Numbered from the stretch's first letter, positions 36,065 to 45,290 are shown. The stretch: 64,000 nt of DNA from Zunongwangia mangrovi (GCF_900112105.1 NZ_FOKV01000002.1:372001-436000), one strand, 5' to 3'. The notes: a model not told the origin generated them from the letters alone. Made by a program: numbers and translations.

Positions 36065-36937
36065 ATGAATCCATCAATCAAAATATCACAAATCATCATC
36101 GCCATTTTGTGTGCTTTATATACCAGTTTTGGTTTAGCGCAGCAAAATGAAAAAGTAGAGATCTTGCTTGTAGGTTTTGCGCACTTAAGCCAAATGCAAA
36201 ATGGCACTGAGGCTGCAAGTATGTTTAATCCAAAAAAACAACAGGAGCTTGAAAAAATAACGGCTAAAATTGCACAGTTTCAACCCGATGCCATTATGGT
36301 TGAATTAACTCCGCAGGAACAACAATGGGCAGATAGCCTTTACGAGTTATACCAAAACGATAAACTAGATCTTAAGAAGTTTGAATATGGTGCAGGTGAG
36401 ACTTACCAGATAGGTTTTAGGCTAGCTAATAAACTGAATTTAGATCATGTTTACGGAATCGACTTCAAGTCTTCTACATCCCAAAATTTACTGAAAGAAG
36501 GTAATCATTTTGAGTATTTCCAAGAGCAATTAAAAAAGCTTCAGCAAACCTCAAGACCTTTAGGGAAACAGGTGATGGAAAATTCACTTTCATTATACGA
36601 TTTCACAAAAAAGATCAACGAGCCAGAAATGCTTAACCTTTCGTATAGAGCAGTTTTCAACTATCCGGCTTATGTGCAAAATGGCGATTTTAATAAGGAT
36701 AGTATTAATTACAGAGAATTAAATTCCGAAGAAAAAAGATATGCAGGCGCCGAGTATATTAGTCTGTTTTTCGATAGAAACATTAAGATTTATTCAAACA
36801 TTTTAAACACACAATTAAAAACAGGAAGCAAGAGAATTTATGTAATGATGGGACAGGCTCATATTGGGATTTTAAAAGATCTTTTAGAAGACAACCCAAA
36901 TTATGAGATTGTAGACGCTCTTGCATATTTAGATTAG
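36065..36937 (+). CDS. DUF5694 domain protein, exported
   Basis: The 290-residue protein has a signal peptide (about residues 1-28, ending FGLAQQ). The DUF5694 pattern follows: VEILLVGFAHLSQMQNGTEA, FQPDAIMVELTPQEQQWADS, KLNLDHVYGIDFKSS and a C-terminal KRIYVMMGQAHIGILKDLL. The paired His-containing motifs (GFAH near the start, GQAH near the end) and an internal Glu echo the TraB/GumN-type fold, so a hydrolase is conceivable. No catalytic role is established. It is a single gene, preceded by two short intergenic repeats. Confidence 0.8.
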   Translation: MNPSIKISQIIIAILCALYTSFGLAQQNEKVEILLVGFAHLSQMQNGTEAASMFNPKKQQELEKITAKIAQFQPDAIMVELTPQEQQWADSLYELYQNDKLDLKKFEYGAGETYQIGFRLANKLNLDHVYGIDFKSSTSQNLLKEGNHFEYFQEQLKKLQQTSRPLGKQVMENSLSLYDFTKKINEPEMLNLSYRAVFNYPAYVQNGDFNKDSINYRELNSEEKRYAGAEYISLFFDRNIKIYSNILNTQLKTGSKRIYVMMGQAHIGILKDLLEDNPNYEIVDALAYLD

Positions 36938-37007
36938 TCATTCAATTTATCAAACATAATCATCAATCAAAAAATGAACATTTTAACAACATTCAAAACC
37001 AAACGCT

Positions 37008-37352
37008 ATGAAGATAGAGAACACCAAAGCACAAATGCGTAAAGGTGTACTGGAGTATTGTATACTTTCGGTTTTAAAAGATGAAGATGCTTACGTAGCT
37101 GAAATCTTAGACACCCTTAAAGATGCCAAATTACTGGTAGTAGAAGGAACGATATATCCTTTGTTAACCCGACTTAAAAACGCAGGACTGCTCTCTTACA
37201 GATGGGAAGAGTCTACCAGTGGGCCACCAAGAAAATATTATGGATTAACAGAAACTGGCAGATTGTTCTTAACCGAACTTTCCTCGACCTGGGATGAGCT
37301 GCAAACCGCAGTAAACATTGTAACTACTCAAAAAAAGAAAAATCATGAATAA
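37008..37352 (+). CDS. PadR-family transcriptional regulator
   Basis: The 114-residue winged-helix protein reads MRKGVLEYCILSVLKDEDAY, VVEGTIYPLLTRLKNAGLL, SGPPRKYYGLTETG, matching the PadR fold closely. It overlaps the PspC gene by 8 nt, an arrangement conserved in Bacteroidota. It probably represses its own operon and the downstream PspC/GIN-domain genes in response to an envelope or drug-like cue. No operator was identified. Confidence 0.93.
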   Translation: MKIENTKAQMRKGVLEYCILSVLKDEDAYVAEILDTLKDAKLLVVEGTIYPLLTRLKNAGLLSYRWEESTSGPPRKYYGLTETGRLFLTELSSTWDELQTAVNIVTTQKKKNHE

Positions 37353-39081
37353 GACGATAAACATAAATCTTGCGGGCATGTTCTTTCATATCGACGAGGA
37401 TGCCTTTAAAAAATTACAGCATTATCTGGATGCCATAAAACGTTCGTTTACCGATAAACAGGGACGTGACGAGATTATCCTGGATATTGAAGCCCGTATT
37501 GCTGAACTTTTTGCTGAAAAAAGAGCCGATAAGAGTCAGGTAATAAGTATGAAAGATGTCGATGAAGTAATCGCCATTATGGGGCAACCTGAAGATTATA
37601 TGGTAGATGAAGATATCTTTGAGGACGAGCCCGAAACCACAACTTCTAAAAAGACCAAAAAATCTTCTAATAAGCGTCTTTACCGTGATACTGAAAACTC
37701 TTATGTTGGCGGTGTAAGCAGTGGTTTAGGTCATTACTTAGAAATAGATGCCATTTGGATACGCCTACTTTGGGTTGTTCTTACACTGGCCTCTAGCGGT
37801 ATTTTTCTTTTGATCTATGTTGCCTTTTGGATTTTTACTCCTGAAGCTAAAACCACTGCAGAGAAACTTTCTATGCGCGGGGAAGAAGTAACGATATCAA
37901 ACATCGAAAAAAAAATTAGAGAAGGATTTGATAATGTTTCAGAAAAAGTAAAAAATGTAGATTACCAAAAATACGGTAATCGCGCAAAAGCAGGTGCAGG
38001 AAGTGCAGCATCAGCCTTCGCAAGTATTATCAATGTATTTTTAAGAATTATCGTTGGTTTTGTAGGAATCATAATTCTACTTGTTGCCGGTGGTGGTTTG
38101 ATCGCATTGTTCATTAGCTTGTTCACTTTTGGAACTTTTGGAATCATCGACGCTCCCTGGAACGATTATTTAATGATGCATATTTCTGAAACCTCTTTAT
38201 GGTTGGGAGTGATCTTCAGTTTCTTTGTTTTTGGAATCCTTTTATTCTTCTTGTTCGTCCTTGGATTAAAGATTCTGGTTAAGAATTTAAAATCGATAGG
38301 AAATACTGCAAAACTAGTATTACTGGGTATTTGGATCATTTCAGCAATTGGTCTAGCGGTTATTTCTGTAAAAGAAGCTACAAGTAGAGCGATTAGTGAA
38401 AATGTGGTTGAAACATTTTCTATTCCTACTACTAAACAAGATACGCTAACGATCGAAATGAGAAATAACAATCAGTATAAATCGTACGTGGGGTATAGAA
38501 ATCATAACGTTCAATTAAAATATGACGAGAACGAGAATGGCGTATTGTATTCTGAAAATATCAGAGTAATCATTCGTTCCACAAAAGACTCAATTGCGAA
38601 AATAGAAGTCAATAAAGAGGCAGATGGTAAAAGTGTATTAGATGCAAAAAGAAGAGCTGAAAACATCGAATATGGCTTTGATCTAAAAGGCAATACACTT
38701 TATTTGGACAGCTACTTTTTAGTAAAGGAACAATTAAAAGCCAGAGATCAGGAACTTTATGTTACCCTATGGCTTCCTGAAGGTAGTCACTTTATTGCAG
38801 ACGATAATGTAAATTATTTTCATAGAAATGGTTATAGATCTAATGATATCTTACAAAACGACCAGGAAGGTTATTTGCTAAGAGTTGAAGACGATCATGC
38901 GGTATGTTTAGATTGTCCCATCGAAGAAATTGAAGATGAAGATGAAGATGTTTTTGATTCAGACGATGATACTTTTAATACCTCTGCAGAAGAAGAAAAA
39001 TATTTAGAGGAACAAAAAAAGAGATTTGAGGAAGATACCACAGCTATAGATGAACCTACTGACGCATCAGACGATTTTTGA
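37345..39081 (+). CDS. PspC domain membrane protein
   Basis: The 578-residue protein begins with a cytoplasmic region (INLAGMFFHIDEDAFKKLQH) and a HAAS-like helical stretch. A PspC domain follows (KRLYRDTENSYVGGVSSGLG, LLWVVLTLASSGIFLLIYVA, at about 112-172), then three further membrane helices at about 228-330 and a long extracytoplasmic C-terminal domain with an acidic tail (EEIEDEDEDVFDSDDDTF). It belongs to the PadR-PspC envelope-stress type operon. The last 50 residues are low complexity. Confidence 0.92.
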   Translation: MNKTININLAGMFFHIDEDAFKKLQHYLDAIKRSFTDKQGRDEIILDIEARIAELFAEKRADKSQVISMKDVDEVIAIMGQPEDYMVDEDIFEDEPETTTSKKTKKSSNKRLYRDTENSYVGGVSSGLGHYLEIDAIWIRLLWVVLTLASSGIFLLIYVAFWIFTPEAKTTAEKLSMRGEEVTISNIEKKIREGFDNVSEKVKNVDYQKYGNRAKAGAGSAASAFASIINVFLRIIVGFVGIIILLVAGGGLIALFISLFTFGTFGIIDAPWNDYLMMHISETSLWLGVIFSFFVFGILLFFLFVLGLKILVKNLKSIGNTAKLVLLGIWIISAIGLAVISVKEATSRAISENVVETFSIPTTKQDTLTIEMRNNNQYKSYVGYRNHNVQLKYDENENGVLYSENIRVIIRSTKDSIAKIEVNKEADGKSVLDAKRRAENIEYGFDLKGNTLYLDSYFLVKEQLKARDQELYVTLWLPEGSHFIADDNVNYFHRNGYRSNDILQNDQEGYLLRVEDDHAVCLDCPIEEIEDEDEDVFDSDDDTFNTSAEEEKYLEEQKKRFEEDTTAIDEPTDASDDF

Positions 39082-39161
39082 TGCGCCAGTTTCTAACACA
39101 AATAAAAGTGTATAAATAGCACACAGCTAAAACTTAACCATCAATCAAAAACCAACCAATT

Positions 39162-39311
39162 ATGATTAGTCTTTTAAATGTAATCATCAGTTTTCTTATG
39201 CTCGTGCTTTCTCCTCACTTGGAGATTGCACGACAAAAGGAAAAAATGCTTGAAATTTCTCATAAGATCGAGTGCAGCTATGCTGAAAACGAATTTTTGA
39301 ATAAGATTTAG
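39162..39311 (+). CDS. Candidate small membrane protein (49 aa) downstream of PspC
   Basis: An ATG frame (MISLLNVIISFLMLVLSPHL, ending FLNKI) lies 80 nt after the PspC stop. It has one hydrophobic helix (residues 2-17) followed by a charged amphipathic tail (EIARQKEKMLEISHKIE). It fits the small membrane proteins that follow PadR-PspC operons in related genomes, but is too short to be certain from one sequence. The A/T-rich leader CAATTATG is typical for the window. Confidence 0.5.
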   Translation: MISLLNVIISFLMLVLSPHLEIARQKEKMLEISHKIECSYAENEFLNKI

Positions 39312-39621
39312 AAACTAAATATTACTTAATAAAGCTTATCTCTTTCGTAGCCTGACATGTAGAGTGAATAATTAATAGCCAGAACTTTAAAAAATGGGTT
39401 GCTGTTGGAAAGCAAACTGTCATAGCGTATCATCTTAAGTAGATTTATCGAATTTTGGCATCGCTCTTTTTAGGCTTAAAGGCTTCGTGTTAGAATATTT
39501 TCTTCCCCTATTCAAGGTCCAGAGAATGTATCCATTCAAATAAAATGCACTCGTGTCTCCTTAATTTTTGAAAAACTCTACTTTAACCTATTCCTTCCAT
39601 TAAAAAAACCTCAATTTCTAT
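39312..39621. other. Intergenic gap of 310 nt, no recognised gene
   Basis: No credible ORF, no long hairpin and no exact TAnnTTTG box were seen. Base composition is slightly more even than in neighbouring spacers, and the region separates the PadR-PspC operon from the metallophosphoesterase gene. Confidence 0.4.
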
Positions 39622-40899
39622 ATGAAACAAAAACGCCACATAATTATCAAAACCTTAAAATGGGGCGCCATTTGTATATTCGGATACTTATTCTTAACAA
39701 CGCTAATATTTGGACATACTAATTTAGATACAAGAACTGGAGTTCAGAGCTTTGGATGGTCTGGACTAGATGCGTTATTTTCAGATCAAGCATTCGGTCT
39801 TTTTATAAACGAACCCTACAAAACTAAATTGAAGGGAGTTGATGGACCTTATATTTTCGATAATATTAAGTACGAGGTCAATCAAAAAAATGAACTTAAA
39901 AAAAATACGTTTGATAGAAGAAAACCAATAAAAGTTCACGTGAGGAATCAAGATGAGGATAAATTTGAAATTATCCTTAAAAATTCTTACGAAAATGAGG
40001 TGGCTAATTATGACCTCCCATCTAGATTAATTGCGATTTCTGATATCGAGGGAAACTTCAATGCCCTTTACAGCTTCCTTATTAATAATAAGGTAATGGA
40101 TAAGAATTATAACTGGATCTTTGGCGATGGACATTTAGTATTAAATGGTGATTTTTTTGATCGCGGAAAAAACGTTACACAGTGTTTGTGGCTTATTTAT
40201 ACTTTAGAGAAAAAAGCGGAAGAGAAGCATGGAAAAGTACATTTTATTAATGGCAATCATGAGATAATGAATTTGGAGGGTGATATCTCCTATTCTCAGC
40301 ATCAATACATTGAAGTCGCTAAACAAGTTAGCCAGAAAACAAATTGGGAAAAGGCAGCAAAATTTATGTATTCTGAAAAATCAGAATTAGGGAAATGGCT
40401 TAGAACAAAAAATGTTATCGAAAAAATTGGCCCGTACTTGTTTGTTCATGCCGGGCTAACTAAAAGATATATTCAAGAAGATTTAAAAATCGATGAGATC
40501 AATAAAATTGCTAGAAAATATTATGGAAAGACTGTAGCAAAGACACTTTCTGGTTCTAAGGAAAAATTGATAATAAATTCTCAAAATAGTCCTTATTGGG
40601 ACAGGAGCTTAGCCACAAAAACTTCTTACAAACTAGCATTCATGCTCAACGGAGATTCTTTAATTGAGACATCTCAAACGGAATTAGATTCAATTTTAAA
40701 TTTTTATGATGCAAAGAAACTTATAATAGGTCACTCTGTAGTAAATGATGTTAGTACAGATTATAATACCAAGCTTATTAAGATTGATGTAAAACATGGT
40801 TTAACGAAAAATAGCCCTAAAACTAAGGGTATCTTAATTGAAAACAATAAAATCTTTATCATAAATAGTTTAGGAGAAAAGAAAAGATTGTTGTCTTAA
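39622..40899 (+). CDS. Calcineurin-like metallophosphoesterase
   Basis: The 425-residue protein has an N-terminal membrane anchor (residues 13-30). The complete phosphoesterase motif set follows: IAISDIEGNFNAL (D-x-E/H), LNGDFFDRGKNV (GDxxDRG), FINGNHEIMNL (GNHE), a VHAG-like FVHAGLT and GHSVVND. It resembles Shewanella-like protein phosphatases, probably with the active domain outside the cytoplasm. Codon use is more A-rich (many AAA/AAT) than in adjacent genes. The location between a PspC operon and a GIN-domain gene, which often adjoin in relatives, suggests insertion. Confidence 0.85.
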   Translation: MKQKRHIIIKTLKWGAICIFGYLFLTTLIFGHTNLDTRTGVQSFGWSGLDALFSDQAFGLFINEPYKTKLKGVDGPYIFDNIKYEVNQKNELKKNTFDRRKPIKVHVRNQDEDKFEIILKNSYENEVANYDLPSRLIAISDIEGNFNALYSFLINNKVMDKNYNWIFGDGHLVLNGDFFDRGKNVTQCLWLIYTLEKKAEEKHGKVHFINGNHEIMNLEGDISYSQHQYIEVAKQVSQKTNWEKAAKFMYSEKSELGKWLRTKNVIEKIGPYLFVHAGLTKRYIQEDLKIDEINKIARKYYGKTVAKTLSGSKEKLIINSQNSPYWDRSLATKTSYKLAFMLNGDSLIETSQTELDSILNFYDAKKLIIGHSVVNDVSTDYNTKLIKIDVKHGLTKNSPKTKGILIENNKIFIINSLGEKKRLLS

Positions 40900-40942
40900 A
40901 TTATGAAAATGCCGCTATCTCTAATCTAATTTTAAGCCTGAA

Positions 40943-41383
40943 ATGAAAAAATTAACAAAAGTATTTCTACTATTCCTTTCAATAAGCTTAATAGGCTGTG
41001 ACAACATGACTCAGCATGTTTCAGAAGAACTAATCATAAATTTCAATGCTGAAAATTTAGATTCAAATTATAAGAAAATACAATGTTTTATTTTCGATAT
41101 CGATCGACAAGCTCTTAAAAATGATATCTCATTAACTTTTGATTCTATTTACCCTGATTCTTTTGACCTTCGTTTAAATACCATGAAGGTAGAAACTAGC
41201 ATTACAAAAAATGTAAATAATGTGACCACTACATCATCCAAAGCGCAATTCGTAAAAGTTCAAATAGAAATTTCTTATAAAAGTGAACTAAATGAGTCAC
41301 AGGCTTTTTTAATTAGAGATTATTGCAAAGAATATTTAAATAAAGAGCTTACCAAGCAGGGTTATATTATCCATACACAATAA
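40943..41383 (+). CDS. Small putative lipoprotein downstream of the phosphoesterase
   Basis: The 146-residue protein has a lipoprotein signal (LTKVFLLFLSISLIGC). The mature region has no domain I recognise: ELIINFNAENLDSNYKKIQC and a C-terminal helix ESQAFLIRDYCKEYLNKEL. It sits 43 nt after the phosphoesterase and shares its A-rich codon use, so the pair may have been acquired together. Function unknown. Confidence 0.65.
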   Translation: MKKLTKVFLLFLSISLIGCDNMTQHVSEELIINFNAENLDSNYKKIQCFIFDIDRQALKNDISLTFDSIYPDSFDLRLNTMKVETSITKNVNNVTTTSSKAQFVKVQIEISYKSELNESQAFLIRDYCKEYLNKELTKQGYIIHTQ

Positions 41384-41478
41384 TCTTTAAGTTACTGCCT
41401 ATATTTCGTATTTTAGATTGAAAACATTCAGTTTATGGCGTTCTTTTTGATATAGCTAACTGAATCAAAAATAGAAAT

Positions 41479-42297
41479 ATGAAAAAAGGTCTTTGTCTCC
41501 TACTATTTTTAGTGACGCTTGCTTCACAGGCGCAGGTGGTAGGAAATCGAAATGTAGTGAACAAAAAAAGAAATCTTGATAATTTTACCGAAATCCACAT
41601 TACAGGAGATTTTGAAGTTAGTCTTACCCGCGGAAATTCCGCCTTTGCTGAAGTTGAGGCCGACGAGAATCTTCACGATATTATACGAACAGATGTGGTT
41701 GATGGCGTACTTTTTATCAAACCTGCAAAAGAAATTAAACGCTCTAAACGACAGGAAATAAAAGTGGAATTCCCAGAAACCATAACCAAAATAAAACTAG
41801 AAGAAAATGCCGAATTAGATGCTTCTAAAGGACTTAATTTATCTGATATCGAAATTGAAACTACGGATAAGTCGAAGCTATTTTTAACCTTAAACACAAC
41901 TAACTTTAAGCTTAAAAACGGCGAAGATGCCCAAATAGAGTTAAATCTGGAAGCTAAAGATGTTTATTTTCAGTTTAATGGAAGCAGTAAAATAAAGGCT
42001 TTAGTCAACTCCCCTATTCTTAAGTTAGATAACTATGAACGTGCTGATGCTGAACTTGAAGGAACTGTTGAAGATTTTGAACTTAGAACAGAACATTCCA
42101 GTACTTTTGAAGGTAAAAACCTAACTGCAACCAATGCAAAACTTATTGCTGAAGGACGTTCTAAAAATGAAATTTCTGTAGTAGAAAATTTAAACATCAT
42201 TGCCGAAGATCGCAGTGAAACTACAATTTTTAACACTCCAAAGATCAAGATCGAAAAATTTACAGGAGAAGCAGTTTTAAAGAAAGCTGAGTTTTAA
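41479..42297 (+). CDS. GIN-domain (DUF2807) exported beta-helix protein
   Basis: The 272-residue protein has a signal peptide (LCLLLFLVTLASQAQ). A DUF2807/GIN repeat fold follows: RNLDNFTEIHITGDFEVSLT, TDVVDGVLFIKPAKEIK, then stacked short strands (LNLEAKDVYFQFNGSSKIKA, TEHSSTFEGKNLTATNAKL). It is predicted to lie in the periplasm or at the surface. Proteins of this family commonly accompany PadR-PspC genes in Bacteroidota; here the two are separated by the phosphoesterase and its neighbour. No enzymatic activity is established. Confidence 0.87.
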   Translation: MKKGLCLLLFLVTLASQAQVVGNRNVVNKKRNLDNFTEIHITGDFEVSLTRGNSAFAEVEADENLHDIIRTDVVDGVLFIKPAKEIKRSKRQEIKVEFPETITKIKLEENAELDASKGLNLSDIEIETTDKSKLFLTLNTTNFKLKNGEDAQIELNLEAKDVYFQFNGSSKIKALVNSPILKLDNYERADAELEGTVEDFELRTEHSSTFEGKNLTATNAKLIAEGRSKNEISVVENLNIIAEDRSETTIFNTPKIKIEKFTGEAVLKKAEF

Positions 42298-42317
42298 AAT
42301 TAGTTTTAATACAAAAT

Positions 42318-42349
42318 AGAAAGGCCGGATTTTGCAATCCAGCCTTTCT
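42318..42349. terminator. Terminator between convergent GIN-domain gene and trxB
   Basis: AGAAAGGCCGGATT (42318-42331) pairs with AATCCAGCCTTTCT (42336-42349), with one C/A mismatch and loop TTGC. It lies between the convergent gene ends. Confidence 0.7.
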
Positions 42350-42383
42350 AATAGTTATGAGTAAATTACTGCTTAGATTATAC

Positions 42384-43364
42384 TTAGGCAGTAACTTCTT
42401 TTTCCTCTTCTTCGGTAGTTTCGATTTCAGCTAAATAACGCTCAGCGTCCATCGCGGCCATACAACCTGTACCTGCAGCGGTAATTGCCTGGCGATATTC
42501 TTTATCCTGAACATCTCCCGATGCAAAAACTCCAGGAATATTCGTTTTTGTAGATTTTCCCTGAGTGATTAGATATCCTGTTTCGTCCATATCTAAATGG
42601 CCTTTAAAAATATCTGTATTTGGTTTATGTCCAATAGCGATAAATAATCCGGTAATTGCAATTTCTTCTTTCTCACCAGTCTTATTATTTACCATGCGTA
42701 ATCCATCTACAACCTGATCACCAATAACCTCATCCACTTCAGTATTGTAACGAACTTCAAGATTCTTAGTATTATTTACACGGTGCTGCATAGCTTTAGA
42801 AGCTCTCATCTCGTCTTTTCTAACCAACATGGTAACTTTCTTACAAATGTTCGCTAAATAAGTTGCTTCTTCAGCAGCAGTATCTCCACCGCCAACGATA
42901 GCTACATCCTGATTTTTATAGAAAAATCCATCACAAACCGCACAGGCTGAAACTCCGCCTCCTCTTAATTTCTGTTCACTAGGCAATCCTAAATATTTTG
43001 CAGTGGCACCTGTAGAAATAATTACTGTTTCGGCTTCTACCCATTTAGAATTATCGATACAAGCTTTGTGAATTCCTCCAGCTTCTTTACTAAACTCAAC
43101 TTCAGTAACCATTCCCATACGAACTTCTGTACCAAAACGTTCAGCTTGCTTTTGTAGATCCATCATCATAGCCGGGCCATCGATACCTTCAGGATAACCA
43201 GGAAAGTTATCAACTTCAGTAGTTGTAGTTAACTGCCCACCAGGCTCCATTCCGGTATACATAATTGGTTTTAGATCTGCTCTGGAAGCATAAATTGCTG
43301 CAGTATATCCGGCAGGACCAGATCCAATGATCAAACACTTAATTCTTTCGATTGTCTCGCTCAT
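42384..43364 (-). CDS. trxB: Thioredoxin reductase
   Basis: I use ATG 43364 (MSETIERIKCLIIGSGPAGY), giving about 326 residues; 17 further codons upstream lack family resemblance. An FAD site GSGPAGYTAAIYASRA, a redox-active SACAVCDG (CxxC), an NADPH site GGGDTAAEEA and the FAD-end VFASGDVQD are all present. It reduces thioredoxin with NADPH in the cytoplasm. The C-terminal tail is Glu-rich (ETTEEEEKEVTA). It is a single gene, divergent from the TRIC-type gene at 43549. Confidence 0.95.
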   Translation of the reverse strand: MSETIERIKCLIIGSGPAGYTAAIYASRADLKPIMYTGMEPGGQLTTTTEVDNFPGYPEGIDGPAMMMDLQKQAERFGTEVRMGMVTEVEFSKEAGGIHKACIDNSKWVEAETVIISTGATAKYLGLPSEQKLRGGGVSACAVCDGFFYKNQDVAIVGGGDTAAEEATYLANICKKVTMLVRKDEMRASKAMQHRVNNTKNLEVRYNTEVDEVIGDQVVDGLRMVNNKTGEKEEIAITGLFIAIGHKPNTDIFKGHLDMDETGYLITQGKSTKTNIPGVFASGDVQDKEYRQAITAAGTGCMAAMDAERYLAEIETTEEEEKEVTA

Positions 43365-43534
43365 ATGTTCTTTAAATCTTATTCTTAATTTAGATTGTAA
43401 AAGTAGTAACTTCAATTAAAAACTTACAGTAAATCACATATAGATTTACTATATATCGATAGTTGCAGCATATTAGTCTGTTTAACTGACTAATAATTAC
43501 TTACTGCGTTTCTACAAATTTAAAACAATAAAAT

Positions 43535-43542
43535 TACCTTTG
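43535..43542 (+). promoter_or_regulatory. Candidate -7 box giving a nearly leaderless TRIC-gene transcript
   Basis: TACCTTTG matches TAnnTTTG and ends 6 nt before the ATG at 43549. If it is used, the mRNA would start at or within a few nt of the start codon. The -33 element is weak (TTTC at 43509-43512). Confidence 0.35.
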
Positions 43543-43548
43543 CCAATT

Positions 43549-44178
43549 ATGGAGTTTAGCCTGTTTAATATACTGGATATTCTTGGTACCGCAGCTTTTG
43601 CGATTTCTGGTGCATTATCTGCCATGAACCGCAGGTTAGATCTCTTCGGTATTTTTATCATTGCCTTTGTAACTGCTATTGGTGGTGGCACATTACGCGA
43701 TGTTTTAATTGGTAATACTCCTGTCACCTGGATGGAAAACACGATTTATATTTATCTTATAAGCGTAGTGACGATATTGGCTATTTTATTCAGAAATTAT
43801 TTAAATCATCTTCGGAAATCATTATTCTTATTCGATACGATAGGCCTTGGTGTATTTACGATCACCGGTGTAGAAATTGGAATAAGAAATGAACTGGATC
43901 CTATAATTTCTATCGCTTTAGGTGGAATGACCGGTGCATTTGGTGGTGTGATTCGGGATATTTTATGTAATGAAATTCCTGTAATTTTTAGAAAAGAAGA
44001 GATTTATGCAACGGCTTGTCTGGTAGGCGGACTCATTTTCGTAATCATGCACGATCAAAATATCAATACTGATATTACTTATTTAGTAACGTCTCTAACT
44101 GTAATAATCTTAAGATTACTTGCAGTAAAATATCACATCACACTCCCTGACTTTTATCCTGAAAAAGAGCAAAAGTAA
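43549..44178 (+). CDS. TRIC-type / UPF0126 trimeric cation channel family protein
   Basis: The 209-residue protein is read from ATG 43549 rather than a TTG 9 nt upstream. It has seven hydrophobic helices and the two internal UPF0126 repeats: GTAAFAISGALSAMNRRLDL with FVTAIGGGTLRDVLIG, and GLGVFTITGVEIGI with GGMTGAFGGVIRDILCNEIP. The (G/A)GG..R-D repeats are diagnostic. Bacterial homologues form trimeric cation channels. It is a single gene. Confidence 0.9.
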   Translation: MEFSLFNILDILGTAAFAISGALSAMNRRLDLFGIFIIAFVTAIGGGTLRDVLIGNTPVTWMENTIYIYLISVVTILAILFRNYLNHLRKSLFLFDTIGLGVFTITGVEIGIRNELDPIISIALGGMTGAFGGVIRDILCNEIPVIFRKEEIYATACLVGGLIFVIMHDQNINTDITYLVTSLTVIILRLLAVKYHITLPDFYPEKEQK

Positions 44179-44250
44179 ATTGTACGTTTGGTTGAAGAAT
44201 CAATTAAATCTTCAACTAAAATTTATCATTAAAACATCAAATTTCAGCCA

Positions 44251-44287
44251 AAAAAAACAGCAATTAGCTGTAGGGAACTAATTGCTG
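44251..44287 (-). terminator. Intrinsic terminator of the YeeE/YedE operon
   Basis: On the minus strand, CAGCAATTAG/CTAATTGCTG forms a 10-bp stem (44258-44267 with 44278-44287) followed by seven T. It lies 25 nt beyond the stop at 44313. Confidence 0.85.
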
Positions 44288-44312
44288 CTAAAAATCACAT
44301 TAATAGAATTTT

Positions 44313-44726
44313 CTAATGTGGTAGTTTCTTACGAAGTAATCCATATATAAAAGTTCCCAACATGGCACCGGCAAAAACCACTAATATTGGCCAATAACCT
44401 GCGCCTGCTAAAACATAGATTGGTCCCGGGCAAGCTCCTGCTAATGCCCAACCTAATCCAAAAATGATTCCTCCAAACATGTAGCGGCTAAAGCTTTTAT
44501 CCTTCGGAACAAAATTTATAGGTTGCCCAAAAAAGGACTTTAAATTCTTTTTTTTGATAACCTGAACCCCAATCACTCCTAAAAATAAAGCTGAACCAAT
44601 GATCCCGTACATATGGAACGATTGGAATTTAAACATCTCGTAGATTCTAAACCACGAAGCAGCTTCAGACTTAAACATTACGATCCCAAAAAATATTCCT
44701 ATCACTAAAAATCCTATTTGTCTCAT
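44313..44726 (-). CDS. YeeE/YedE-type sulfur transporter half (DUF6691-like)
   Basis: The 137-residue protein has four membrane helices, with GGIIFGLGWALAGACPGPIY as the family signature; the conserved Cys in GACPGP is thought to handle sulfur species. It is the second half of a split transporter, beginning 3 nt after the larger half. Homologous pairs (PmpA/PmpB-like) are linked to uptake of thiosulfate or similar reduced sulfur compounds. The operon is preceded by a GTAAC-N4-GTTAC inverted repeat. Confidence 0.87.
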   Translation of the reverse strand: MRQIGFLVIGIFFGIVMFKSEAASWFRIYEMFKFQSFHMYGIIGSALFLGVIGVQVIKKKNLKSFFGQPINFVPKDKSFSRYMFGGIIFGLGWALAGACPGPIYVLAGAGYWPILVVFAGAMLGTFIYGLLRKKLPH

Positions 44727-44729
44727 TGT

Positions 44730-45290
44730 TTAAAATATTAATGGGTATAAAAAATGAATCATTAACAATCCACCAATAAAAAAGCCAATTACGGCAATTA
44801 ATGATGGTAATTGTAGGTTACTTAATCCTGAAATTGCATGCCCAGAAGTACATCCACCGGCGTATCTTGCTCCAAATCCAATTAAAATCCCGCCTATTAA
44901 AAGCACTAAAAGCGTAAGCGGTTCAGAAAAAACATTTGTCGAAAATAATTCGGTTGGCAAATAGGCTTTCCCTGCACTTTCAAACCCAAGATTGTTTAGA
45001 TCCTGAATCGTTTCTGAAGAAATTGCAACGGTAGTTGGATCTTCGCTCAAATAAAATTGTGCGATAAAACCACCAATTACGGCACCTAGCAATACCAGTA
45101 AATTCCATTGCTGTGCTCTCCAATCGAAATTAAAAAAATCTGCTTTTTTATCTGCACCACACATGCTACACATGGTTCGCAGGTTGGAAGACATTCCAAA
45201 CTGACGCCCCATAAAAATGAGTAAAAACATGGTAAATGCGATCAATGGCCCGGAAACATACCACGGCCAGGGTTCTAATATCCAATTCAT
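44730..45290 (-). CDS. YeeE/YedE-type sulfur transporter half
   Basis: The ATG at 45290 is chosen (MNWILEPWPWYVSG); a longer frame to 45341 would run across the upstream operator. The roughly 186-residue protein has about five helices, a cytoplasmic cysteine loop (TMCSMCGADKKADFF) and the signature GFGARYAGGCTSGHAISG. It should form a membrane transporter with the following DUF6691-type half. The 5' spacer of about 60 nt carries a perfect inverted repeat that is also found upstream of the desaturase/MBL-rhodanese operon. Confidence 0.88.
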   Translation of the reverse strand: MNWILEPWPWYVSGPLIAFTMFLLIFMGRQFGMSSNLRTMCSMCGADKKADFFNFDWRAQQWNLLVLLGAVIGGFIAQFYLSEDPTTVAISSETIQDLNNLGFESAGKAYLPTELFSTNVFSEPLTLLVLLIGGILIGFGARYAGGCTSGHAISGLSNLQLPSLIAVIGFFIGGLLMIHFLYPLIF

